Of a DNA stretch of 64,000 nt, positions 56,701-64,000 are shown one piece after another. The notes under the pieces are model-generated. The model was not told the DNA's origin. It searched no databases and saw only the letters and a program-made list of their open reading frames with translations. The position numbers and the translations under genes are program-made. Every line of letters begins with the position of its first letter. Position 1 is the stretch's first letter. Origin of the DNA: Mimachlamys varia (Eukaryota; Mollusca; Bivalvia; Pectinida; Pectinidae); NCBI GenBank assembly GCA_947623455.1, contig OX392527.1, forward strand, positions 11,466,001 to 11,530,000, written 5' to 3'.

Positions 56701-59700
56701 AATATTCGGAGAGATGAAAGAGATAAATCATTAAAAAAGTTTCGATAGTTTGGGAAACTACAGAGTGCAGCGCTGCAAGTTCAGTACAATGTTCTTTGTT
56801 TTTATCATGAACATTTTTATACTTACGCCTCTCGTCCATTTTCTTTCAGAAATTATCTTTTAAATTCACGTTTCAAATATTATATTTAAAATTTAATACG
56901 GACTGTACTACCTGATGCATCGTTGAAATTGTAATCTATAGTTCTTGGGACACCTCTATCACCATCTTCGGCAAGGATAACTTCTCCAGACTGAGAAATA
57001 AAGAGAATTATAACACTTTTATACTTTTATTGAATTTGGGAGTCAGTGCGTCCAGTCCATAAAATACGAAGATATATTATATGAAGCTTACAACAAAAGA
57101 TAAGTTGATTGGTTGGTTGGTGACAAGGGCATGATTATACATTATATCAAGACCTCAATTGCATTTCGTTACCATGGCAACAGTCAGTTTCGAAAGTTTA
57201 ACCATTGTGTTAGGCTTCCCTAAATTCTCCTATGTACTAATTTTCGCCGAAATCGAACAATATCTAAATTCCAACCAATCAGAAGCCTCCATTCCGTTAC
57301 CATGGCAATGCACGGTTTCGTGAATGGTACCATTGTGTTCGGCTTCCCTCAATATCCTGATGTACCAATTTTTACCGAAATTGAACAATACCTAAATTTC
57401 GACCAATCAGAGGTCAGGAAATTGTGACGGCCATTTTTGAATTTTGTTACGAGACATGCGCGTTGCACACCTTCTGCCCCTAACCAATGCTCATAAGAAT
57501 CCATCCAGTAGTTTAGGAGGCAATCGCTGGACAGGTTCACACAACGGAAAGATAGAAGAAAGAAACGGAGCAAACACAATATCACCCCCCCCCCCCCCCA
57601 ACTTCGTTACTGGGACAGAATTATTTATGGGATTCCCAAACTTGTAGCCTCTTAAAATTCATAGCCTCTTAAATTTCATGCAGTTGGTACATTGTATTTA
57701 GCAGGAAGAATTAGTAAGATATAAGTAAAATGTGCCATTCAAGAGTGATTGTTAGACCAGATCATCATTAAAACTGTTTTGAACCAAAGGAAAGGAGACC
57801 TTAACTATCTAACAAAAAATAAATTTTACAGGTTTGTGACAACAAAAGTATGATATCATACCTTTTTACCTAAGCGTAAATTGCTACAGATATGATCAGC
57901 ATCATAATTAAAACAATTTAGAGATGTTAAACCGATATATCGCGAATAACACAATACATTCACCCATAAAGAATTTTCCTGGATGCTAAAGTGATAAGGT
58001 AACCCCTTATTGAGAATACCTACACAGGACTCAAAAGTTCTGTCTTATGCAATGGGACTCGCTCACGTTGGGTTGATATGCGGCACGGATTGAGACAGGG
58101 AGGAATATTATCGACCTTGTATTATCTCGTATTCATTGACGACCTTCTTAATGCCCTCTCTGAATCAAACTTTGGCGCACCGCTATATGCATTACACTGT
58201 GGAAATCCTACCCTCGCGGATGATATAACATTGTTAGCCTTGTCACCACGTTCTCTTCAGCAACTCCTCGACATTTGTCACAATTATTCGACTCGGTGCA
58301 AATTTGCTTTCAGGACTACTAAGTCCTGTACAATGGTATTTGGTGGTCGTTTTGACCCCAATAGTTTCCATTGGAGACTTGGTGGGACAGACTGGGAAAC
58401 TAAAGAAACTCATGAACATCTCGGAGTACCGATATCCAGTAATCTGACTTGTTCTAAAAAGATTGAAAAAGGTGTTAAAAAAGGACGCGCTGCACTATTC
58501 TCCATTATAGGAATCGGGACAAACAACAAGAACTTAAATCCTATTACGCTTGTATGTATTTACAAAAAAGTTATCTTACCGCCAATCCTCTATGGATGCG
58601 AAACATGGTCCGTGATGACAAGCTGATATTAATAAACTCTCTCGCTATCAACATCTCGCCGCAAAAAAGATCCAAGACTTTCCAACACGTACTCGCTCGG
58701 ACATAGCGGAGAGTATGATTGGTCTATTCCGTATTACCGCTGAAATAGACCGACGGAAACTACAATTCCTTCACAGACTTATTAAACTACTGGACGAAAC
58801 GCTTGCAAAAAAAGTATTTTTAACGCGATTATATGCTTATCTTTATGCGGATAACCTATGCCAAAAAGGTTTTATACCCGACGTCTGTGAGATATTGCAA
58901 AAATATCACCTGATGAACTTACTGACACATTATGTGACTACAAAAACGGATTTCCCCTCCAAACGGACTTGGAAACTGTGCATAAACCACGCCATCAGGA
59001 GTGTAGAAACAAGACTGTGGCGTGAAAGAATGAGAAACGACGGTGCATTCGACCGATTCAGACGTCTGCATACTCAAATACATCCGCATAGTATATGGAC
59101 TCTTCCTTATACTACAGCAGACTTGGCATGTGTTCGATTTGTGTCGAAATTGATTACCTACGCCCCGCAAAACGAGCAACAAAACTGTAAAAAATGTGGG
59201 AAAACCCGAACTGACCTTGTCCGCCATTACGTCACCCAATGTGACGTCACACATTCAACAAGAGACACGTTTACGACAGATGTTTTGAATGTGTGTGACA
59301 TGGAAACATTTCTGTATATTGAAAAATTGTCAGACGAAAGATTGTTACAAATCTTATTAGGACGTAAAGAACCGGAAATAGAGGACGACGAACCGTTTTA
59401 ATGATGGCAGCTCGGTTCCTGAGAACTGTATCGCATACTTATCTAGCAGCTGACGACCGAAAATCCTGACGCGGCCGCGTACGCGCTGAATACCTACAAC
59501 TTCCAAAGACTATGCTAAATATGTATAATTTTTCTTTGTAATTTCTTTCTTTATTTGATTTTTTTTTTGAATTTTTTTTGTATCTCTTAACAGAGGAATT
59601 AAAGAATGATGATGATGATGATATATCGCGAATAACACTATACATTCACCCATAAAGAATTTTCCTGGATGCTAAAGTGATAAGGTAACCCCTGGAAAAA

Positions 59701-61602
59701 TGGAGGCGTATCTTGAACATCTATCACTTTAATTGTAATGTCAGCAGTTCCTGTCAGGCTCGGGTGTCCACTGTCCTGTAACAATATCGAAACCAACAAT
59801 TCTAAACTCTCTGGATAAGATATGTTTTGGGAATCTTATTATATGCACATCTATGCATTAATTAGCAACGATATGATTCAGGATGGAACCTATATGTTGT
59901 ACCAGAGAGAAGAACGCATATATTTAAACGTGGCTTTGTTCTACAGGTTGAAATATCTTCTCTAAAAGCCGAAGCTATTTAACGGTTTTAAGTTCACAAT
60001 AAACGGTATGAATTAGACCTTTGTTTTTTTATTCATCTTACTGCTTTTCTAAATTGGTCCAATAAAATTTTTAATATATTTATTTCAAAAGATATTAAGG
60101 AAATGCCATTAATGTTGATGTTTAATATTTTTCCGTATCAACCGATAAGAAATAAAACAAACATCAAAAACAAGTATCAGTTTGAATTGATACTTTTATG
60201 TGAGTACAATATTACGTGTTTGTACTTACCACAGCCTCTATGATATACTGGTAAAAGCTGAGAGTCTCGTAATCTAATGATTTCTGAAGACTGAGCAGTC
60301 CGGTGTGTTGGTCGATGGTGAAGACGTCTTTATACAACTCTGAAGACTAAAATATTTATAACAGTTGACATCAATCCTCTAACAAATGATATCGAAATAG
60401 CATAATGATAAGGAGCAAGGAAGAGATCCCTTATTTTTTTCGTTATTTAAAAGTAACGCCATGAACTCCATTTCAATCCCTAAACTCGTGTTTATTCTGG
60501 TATTTTTTTAAATGCATCTTTTAAAATTATTTTACGTGTTATTTCATATTCAGTCGAGAATTGACGGTTTCCAACCAGGCATTGAACAATGAAAGATTAT
60601 GAAATATAACTTCGGCTAAAATGTAAAGGTTTCTTTGTTCTGAGTAATTCCGAAAAAGAACTAACTAAAAGCTCTCACCTGACCGGTCGCCTGAAATTGT
60701 AAAGAGAAAGATGTGCAAGATCACGATACATTAGTACACGGTCTAAGAATCAATGGCTATCTCGAAAAGTTATGCATTCACATATAGTTATGTTGCAGTA
60801 AAAACAATCAAACAATACAGAAGCAAGTTATACATTTTACAGGAACACCTAACGTCACGCTACAAACATTGGTACCCTACCCCATTTGGTACACGGTCAT
60901 AAAATGATTAAAAAAAGTTCTTGAAAATGAAACTTGAACATTTTCCTTTGACAGTGTAACAAAATAGATGTTTGTCAGGATTACTGCCAAATAGTTTTGT
61001 TTTTTTTGGAACAATTTACAACTACACGATGACATCAATGTCAACATATCAGAAAACCAGTAAAAATGCCATGCGTCGACATTTTGGCGAATTTTGTAGG
61101 GGATCATTTTAAGCATGTTTAAATGTTGATTTCAGGTCCTTATGACCGTATAATATCAAAGTGGATATATATAACTGTAGCTCAGTATAGTGTTTAAATA
61201 TATATATATATATATTGATGCAATAGGCACATTTATTATTAGAAATAAAAACAAATTCCATAGTCTGTGATAGTGTTCCTATTCGGGTACTAATCACGGC
61301 TGAAAAACGGACGAAATCTTCATGAAAGTTTTGAGATTTATTTTCAATGCTACATCACATAGGAAAATTGTTTTTCTGAAAATGAACCAACATACAAAGT
61401 CTTTGTCAAAAATTAAGAAACGTTCCAGATACAATATATATTTTGTAGATATCACTGAAAAACTTTCAGAAGTGTACCAATTGTGGTAGCGTGACGTTTC
61501 AAGTATGCTTACATTTAATCTGTATATAAAGTTCTTGTTTGCGCCCTCATCTGCATCCGTCGCTTCAATATTCGCATTGTGTGTTGACGGATAGTTTGAA
61601 TT
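53598..61602 (-). CDS. Cadherin-repeat protein gene, nine exons, partial
   Basis: Minus-strand gene reconstructed from exons at 61513-61602, 60679-60690, 60230-60346, 59650-59775, 56912-56990, 56449-56567, 55530-55730, 54134-54301 and 53598-53708. They total 1023 bp, 341 codons, joined in frame with AG/GT borders. The product carries parts of about three cadherin extracellular repeats with classical motifs (ATDADEGANK, FTIDQHTGLL, LDYE, VIDVQDTPPFF, IQENS, AEDGDRG, LDRDTG, VEDIDDNVPTF). This implies a calcium-dependent, membrane-anchored adhesion or signalling protein. Neither signal peptide nor transmembrane segment is in view: the 5' part lies beyond the window and the 3' part is either missing or beyond the satellite. 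The precise subfamily is not recognised. Confidence 0.85.
54134..54301 (-). CDS. Cadherin gene exon
   Basis: 168 bp, phase 0, acceptor TTCATTAG, donor GTAAGT. Encodes 56 residues: QGPNSKFSLTVTYTNGTEFP, ... VVLSRATVLLRLTNGFEFDY, ETEQTISLL. It continues EVYDLDQ from the previous exon, giving D.DQGPN.KF.L, and ends in a FDYE strand. Confidence 0.88.
54423..55435. repeat. 29-bp minisatellite in a cadherin intron, decaying to 28-bp variants
   Basis: 54423-55165: about 25 copies of CTTATATTGTTGTATGGTCT followed by ATGTGGAAG, with two subtypes (GGAAG and GAAAA). 55166-55435: diverged units around GAATGGTCTATGTGAAAATA. Long open frames result from the regular unit and are not genes. Fills most of the intron 54302-55529. 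Confidence 0.93.
55530..55730 (-). CDS. Cadherin gene exon with calcium-binding linker motif
   Basis: 201 bp, phase 0, acceptor AACATAG, donor GTAAGA. Encodes 67 residues: AREIVKPGEPTTNS, TTVTVMVEDIDDNVPTF (the DxNDN-type linker that binds calcium between repeats, here DIDDN), then NKSHYDAYVEEGVSNIP. An ATG-initiated frame here runs past the donor into intron and is not the real extent. Confidence 0.92.
55741..55830. repeat. 13-bp minisatellite in the next cadherin intron
   Basis: Six to seven copies of GGTCAATGTGAAT directly upstream (in gene sense) of the exon at 55530-55730. The core GGTCAATGTG is also the core of the degenerate part of the 29-bp array on the other side of that exon. Confidence 0.85.
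55845..56060 (+). mobile_element. Penelope-like 3'-end fragment with T run
   Basis: GATTTGCATGACGGATGTTG, GCTTGCTCCTCTAGAACACC, TGGTCTTATTCTCTTGCAC, CCTTTGTTCATATTTTGCC and GACGCTTTGGTATTCTCTGA align over ~190 bp with 27640-27830. It ends in a run of about 20 T (56040-56060). It sits in a cadherin intron, antisense to the gene. Confidence 0.8.
56449..56567 (-). CDS. Cadherin gene exon
   Basis: 119 bp, completes the split codon of the previous exon and ends in phase 0. Acceptor TTGTATAG, donor GTTTGT. Encodes DGCSQLFEINSAGG, then HKLDRDTGILLEKQG and CRFDIE, the F.I....G / LDRDTG / C.FDI.A pattern of a cadherin repeat. Confidence 0.9.
56912..56990 (-). CDS. Cadherin gene exon
   Basis: 79 bp, starts in phase 0 and ends after the first base of a codon. 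Acceptor TTTCTCAG, donor GTAGTA. Encodes SGEVILAEDGDRGVPR, TIDYNFNDAS, a cadherin A.DGD.G.PR..Y block that continues directly from IQENS in the previous exon. Confidence 0.88.
57157..57412. repeat. 128-bp tandem duplication carrying X-box-like and CCAAT motifs
   Basis: Two units, offset 128 bp, each with GTTACCATGGCAA (57168 and 57296), CCATTGTGTTNGGCTTCCCT, ATGTAC.AATTTT.ACCGAAAT and ACCAATCAGA. GTTACCATGGCAAC in the first unit is a perfect RFX X-box palindrome; the second reads GTTACCATGGCAAT. Lies in a cadherin intron. No regulatory role shown. Confidence 0.7.
57585..57599. repeat. 15-base C homopolymer
   Basis: Uninterrupted C run; a likely site of length error or polymorphism. No other role inferred. 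Confidence 0.9.
57934..58007. repeat. Target-site duplication, left copy (74 bp)
   Basis: Identical to 59620-59693 except one base (A at 57953 versus T at 59639). It contains a duplicated cadherin exon end and splice donor (decoy donor at 57963) that are now inside the intron. Confidence 0.92.
58009..58626 (+). pseudogene. Reverse transcriptase C-terminal half, second non-LTR family
   Basis: The frame is open from the element's left end. Motif B reads RHGLRQGGILSTLYYLVFID, motif C TLADDITLLA, then KSCTMVFGGR, HEHLGVPISSN, and the thumb block VILPPILYGCETWS. It ends at a stop (58624-58626) because one base is missing near 58622; the next frame continues with ADINKLSRYQHLAAKKIQ, then FPTRTRSDIAESM, as expected. 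The first ATG (58078) is internal and not a true start. Confidence 0.88.
58622..59401 (+). pseudogene. C-terminal domain, second non-LTR family
   Basis: Continuation of the RT protein in a shifted frame: FPTRTRSDIAESMIGLF, KLQFLHRLIKL, and a Cys/His cluster CKKCGKTRTDLVRHYVTQC (CX2CX9HX4C) that may bind zinc and nucleic acid. The tail is acidic (EIEDDEPF). Intact to the stop at 59399-59401. 3' UTR of ~220 bp follows to the GAT-repeat tail. Confidence 0.85.
59620..59693. repeat. Target-site duplication, right copy (74 bp)
   Basis: Gene-proximal copy, containing the real 3' end of the exon 59650-59775 and its donor. One substitution relative to the left copy (59639). Confidence 0.92.
59650..59775 (-). 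CDS. Cadherin gene exon ending inside a target-site duplication
   Basis: 126 bp, phase 0, acceptor TGTTACAG. Encodes DSGHPSLTGTADITIKVIDV, QDTPPFFQ, GLPYHFSIQENSLW, the end of one cadherin repeat and the start of the next. Donor taken as ATGG/GTGAAT (59650); an alternative in-frame donor AAT/GTATAG would end the exon at 59644. The exon's last 44 bases and the donor lie within the 74-bp duplication created by the downstream retrotransposon insertion. Confidence 0.82.
60230..60346 (-). CDS. Cadherin gene exon
   Basis: 117 bp, phase 0, acceptor ATTTTAG, donor GTAAGT. Encodes 39 residues with FTIDQHTGLL, SLDYET and YQYIIEAV, the TG.L / LDYE / Y...I.A pattern of the second half of a cadherin repeat. 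Confidence 0.9.
60679..60690 (-). CDS. 12-bp cadherin micro-exon
   Basis: Encodes ATGQ in phase 0, between a strong acceptor (pyrimidine-rich CTTTCTCTTTACAATTTCAG) and donor GTGAGA. Inclusion makes ...FIYRLN-ATGQ-SSELYKDVFTID, which has the usual spacing between the Y.L strand and the F.ID..TG strand of a cadherin repeat; skipping it would keep the frame and shorten that loop by four residues. It could be alternatively spliced. Confidence 0.65.
61513..61602 (-). CDS. Cadherin gene exon (first seen)
   Basis: 90 bp, phase 0, acceptor ...TTTGTAG and donor GTAAGC. Encodes 30 residues ending IEATDADEGANKNFIYRLN, the A.DAD.G.N..Y.L block in the middle of a cadherin repeat. The preceding half of the repeat must lie further upstream (to the right). 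Confidence 0.85.
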
Positions 61603-62139
61603 CTACAAATGTAAAGGCACATTTGTAATAACCATTTCTGCGTATACATGTTCATAAAGGTTATGAGCAAGTTTAGTTGTCGCCATTTTGATCTCATTAA
61701 GAAATAGTTTGTATCCGTATATGATATGACAATGTATTATCACCTTTGAGGAAATAAAGAATGATGATGGGGTGTCCTAGATGAAGCAGAATATGCTTAC
61801 TCTTCTAAAACGCAGTAATCAGTGTAACCTTTTGTGATTTGTCCATTCTTCTTCAGAAATCCAGTGACTTAATTGTTATTTTAAATGACTAAAATCTGGT
61901 AGAGTGTCTGGATTTCTGAAGTTGATGTCAATGTTCGAGAAAATTGTAAAGATCCCAGAAAGATTAGTATGCAACAGTTTGATTGGCTGCGTTCATGGAA
62001 AAACATATTTCTTAATAATAAGTTTTAAAGCATTGCAGTAGGGTTTGTAAAAATACTCTGAATTAACAGACCATAATTCTAACTCAAGATAAAAAAAACT
62101 GCGCTAAATCTATGTAGATAATCTAGTTTCTAAAGATGA
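61603..62139. other. Upstream flank of the first visible cadherin exon; no gene seen
   Basis: Contains a short AAATAAAGAATGATGATGG (about 61753) resembling the 3' end of the element at 58008-59619, then GGTGTCCTAGATGAAGCAGA similar to the Penelope 3' region. An inverted repeat is also present: CTTCAGAAATCCAG at about 61851 and CTGGATTTCTGAAG at about 61908. No further cadherin exon recognised. Confidence 0.5.
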
Positions 62140-62212
62140 CGTGACGCACACATATGCTGCACCTTTTTAAATTTAGTAATAGATACGGTTTGCCGAAAAA
62201 TTAATTAATCTA
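62140..62212 (+). repeat. Dispersed ~95-bp repeat, copy 3 of 3 (shorter)
   Basis: GACGCACACATATGCTGCAC, TTTAGTAATAGATACGG and TTTGCCGAAAAATTAATTAA align with the other two copies; the AACTGCATCATACAGCT end is missing. Confidence 0.78.
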
Positions 62213-62389
62213 AGAAAGCTCTTTATCAAGGATTGATAATGGATTGTGTCAGCTTAGGGATTGTAACATTTCAGTGTAATTATGGATGTCTTTGGACTTG
62301 TATTTTAGCTGCAATTGCCCAGTACAAAAATGTACATGTTGTTTCAAGTTCTCGAAATGAGTGCCAAGTCATCATTGTCGATCACAAGT

Positions 62390-63085
62390 AAGCACGCTAA
62401 CGAGTATACTCAAAAACGACCATCTTCATATCACACAAAGATACAGAATATTAAATTATCTCAATGATGTATGATGTGGCGACCATAAAACTTGCCCATA
62501 GTTCTGATCAACCTGCATCTCTCGGATCGCTGTGTTTGTAGTTTGTTTGTCAGAGTCGACATCGTTCACGAAAATCACGATATTTAGAGCAAGCTCTAAA
62601 ATAACGATTCAACTTCGACATGTAAACACCATAGGTTGGAGACACAGGGAGCTTACTATCAAGAAATGGAAAATTCACGATCACAAAAATTGAATTGCCA
62701 CGTTTATCGTATAGCTTAGTAGTTATTGTAAAAGTCGAGGTAAGCAGCTGATGTAGAAGAGTCTGTTGTGTCCTTTATTTCTAGTTCAGAAGGGTATATA
62801 CGATCGACGTGGTCAGCAAGATTTTTTTTATCCGTACTGATAAGCTCTCTCACAAATTCAGCCTCGTATGAAAACAAAAATAAGTTAGCTAAGAGTGGGG
62901 CCCAGTTTGCCCCACGGAAAAGCAAACAGTCTGCTGAAAAACGTTTCCTTTGAACTCAACAAAACTTTTGTCATCCAGGATTTTAATCATTCGTACTATA
63001 TCTTCTTCAGGAACATACATTGTAATTTGATATACGTGAAGTAGAACTTCCCACATGTTTATCGTGTATATCATTTTTTCACTTT
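62390..63085 (-). mobile_element. Penelope-like element fragment, minus strand
   Basis: Read on the minus strand: YVPEEDIVRMIKILDDKSFV, FKGNVFQQTV, then after a frame break APLLANLFLFSYEAEFV, RIYPSELEIKDTTDS and AAYLDF, and further down TLYTLYL/ATSYI-type remnants next to GTTGATCAGAAC and AAGATGGTCGTTTTTGAGTA, which match 27535-27552. Same family as 26493-27830. Confidence 0.75.
62716..62925 (-). pseudogene. Penelope-like RT segment lacking the catalytic motif
   Basis: Against the copy at 26709-27296, KNLA is joined directly to DHVDRIYP: about 19 codons, including the block FNFTFRYTDGVLSINN that carries the polymerase Asp pair, are deleted in frame. The upstream frame (62889-63074) holds the preceding GNVFQQTV region and is offset, so at least one frameshift also separates them. 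Confidence 0.78.
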
Positions 63086-63369
63086 CGCAGATGATATGCG
63101 CTTTTAAGCATAATCAGGAGAGAAATAAACACCGAGAGCGACCGGCATAACTAATAAGCGGGATGTTTCCTTCAAAATCAGCTGTATATGCCAGTTTTGT
63201 GTAATTTTATGAACCCATTATTTCATTTAATTTCATCATACAATGCTTCATTTAAAATTCAATATTGGAAATATATACATTTAATACGCTGTCTGTGTAG
63301 GCCTTTCCCGAAAATGGTGTTATTCCACTTCATATACCACAATGGTGGATACATTATGGACTTCCGGAA
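63086..63369. other. Short spacer, no gene seen
   Basis: Non-repetitive, AT-rich. A frame from 63188 that continues into the downstream repeat is not considered coding. Confidence 0.5.
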
Positions 63370-64000
63370 AGTTGTATTGTATATGTCCTGTATACTGTAC
63401 CTCAGGTATGGTGTATGTTATATGTCATGTATACTGTACCTCAGGTATGTTGTATGGTATATGTCCTGTATACTGTACCTCAGGTATATTGTATGGTATA
63501 TGTCCTGTATACTGTACCTCAGGTATGTTGTATGGTATATGTCCTGTATACTGTACCTCAGGTATGTTGTATGGTATATGTCCTGTATACTGTACCTCAG
63601 GTATGCTGTATGGTATATGTCCTGTATACTGTACCTCAGGTATGTTGTATGGTATATGTCTGTATACTGTACCTCAGGTATGTTGTATGGTATATGTACT
63701 GTATAATGTACCTCAGGTATGTTGTATTGTATATGTCCTGTATACTGTACCTCAGGTATGTTGTATGGTATATGTCTGTATACTGTACCTCAGGTATGTT
63801 GTATGGTATATGTACTGTATACTGTACCTCAGGTATGTTGTATGGTATATGTCTGTATACTGTACCTCAGGTAAGTTGTATGCTATATGTCCTGTATACT
63901 GTACCTCAGGTATGTTCTATGGTATATGTCCTGTATACTGTACCTCAGGTATGTTGTATGGTATATGTACTGTATACTGTACCTCAGGTATGTTGTATAG
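63370..64000. repeat. 39-bp minisatellite at the window end
   Basis: About 16 copies of GTATGTTGTATGGTATATGT followed by CCTGTATACTGTACCTCAG. The unit is 39 bp, i.e. 13 codons, so frames stay open (repeating YMSCILYLRYVVW) until units with a 2-bp deletion (ATGTCTGTATAC) appear. Continues past the window edge. Confidence 0.95.

Larger units (their letters stand above)
58008..59619 (+). mobile_element. 5'-truncated non-LTR retrotransposon (second family) with GAT-repeat tail
   Basis: 1612 bp inserted between two copies of a 74-bp duplication. The left end begins inside the RT domain (YTGLKSSVLCNGTRSRWVD), consistent with 5' truncation during target-primed reverse transcription. The right end is ATTAAAGAATGATGATGATG. 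Coding content is the second half of RT and the C-terminal domain with one frameshift near 58622. Antisense to the cadherin gene. Clade (Nimb/I/Jockey-like) uncertain. Confidence 0.92.

Noticed and set aside
57864..57964. Extension of the cadherin exon through the left duplication copy into 57862
   Set aside because: The frame stays open, but the residues do not resemble a cadherin repeat, whereas joining at 59650 to the exon at 56990 gives the expected ENS...AEDGDRG spacing in phase.
58919..59254. 111-codon minus-strand frame
   Set aside because: Shadow of the non-LTR C-terminal coding sequence on the other strand.
63188..63706. 172-codon frame with 13-residue repeats as a membrane protein
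   Set aside because: Hydrophobic periodicity is a by-product of the 39-bp repeat, and units with deletions break the frame.

Overview
The window looks like a repeat-rich, AT-rich stretch of an invertebrate metazoan chromosome, most likely a mollusc and probably a bivalve. This is inferred from a spliced cadherin-repeat gene with canonical GT-AG introns, a DIRS-type tyrosine-recombinase retrotransposon, non-LTR elements carrying a 2A-like motif, Penelope-like reverse transcriptase fragments of a kind common in bivalve genomes, and the abundance of ACATGT/TACATGTA words. There is no bacterial-style gene organisation, and no tRNA or rRNA gene was seen.

Layout. 1-4040: two minisatellites, a 19-bp array that changes into a 38-bp dimer array, then a 37-bp array. 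4041-10180: AT-rich DNA without a convincing gene, holding a degenerate ~55-bp repeat interrupted by a fold-back element (5823-6722). 10190-12590: dispersed repeats, a decayed non-LTR element (copy A) and an N-terminal Penelope-like fragment. 14374-15150: an intact L1-type ORF1 protein. 17023-26490: a second non-LTR element (copy B), split by an apparently complete DIRS-like element (19458-25033) with gag-like, RT-RNase H and tyrosine recombinase frames all open, terminal inverted repeats and an internal complementary region. 26493-27830: a Penelope-like pseudogene. 27832-31830: three more truncated pieces of the same non-LTR family. 32019-52885: one ~20.9-kb satellite of 64/65-bp monomers with higher-order repeats. 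53598-61602: nine minus-strand exons of a cadherin-repeat gene whose introns hold minisatellites, Penelope 3' ends and a non-LTR insertion flanked by a 74-bp target duplication. 62390-63085: a minus-strand Penelope-like pseudogene. 63370-64000: a 39-bp minisatellite running off the window.

How the parts relate. The only host gene I can support is the cadherin-like gene; its 341 visible codons join in frame across nine exons, including a 12-bp micro-exon. Everything else is mobile or tandem DNA. The DIRS copy is the youngest-looking element: all motifs are intact and removing it restores the reading frame of the host non-LTR element. The non-LTR and Penelope-like copies are broken by frameshifts, deletions and active-site changes. 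All calls come from reading the sequence and from knowledge of the families; no database search was run.
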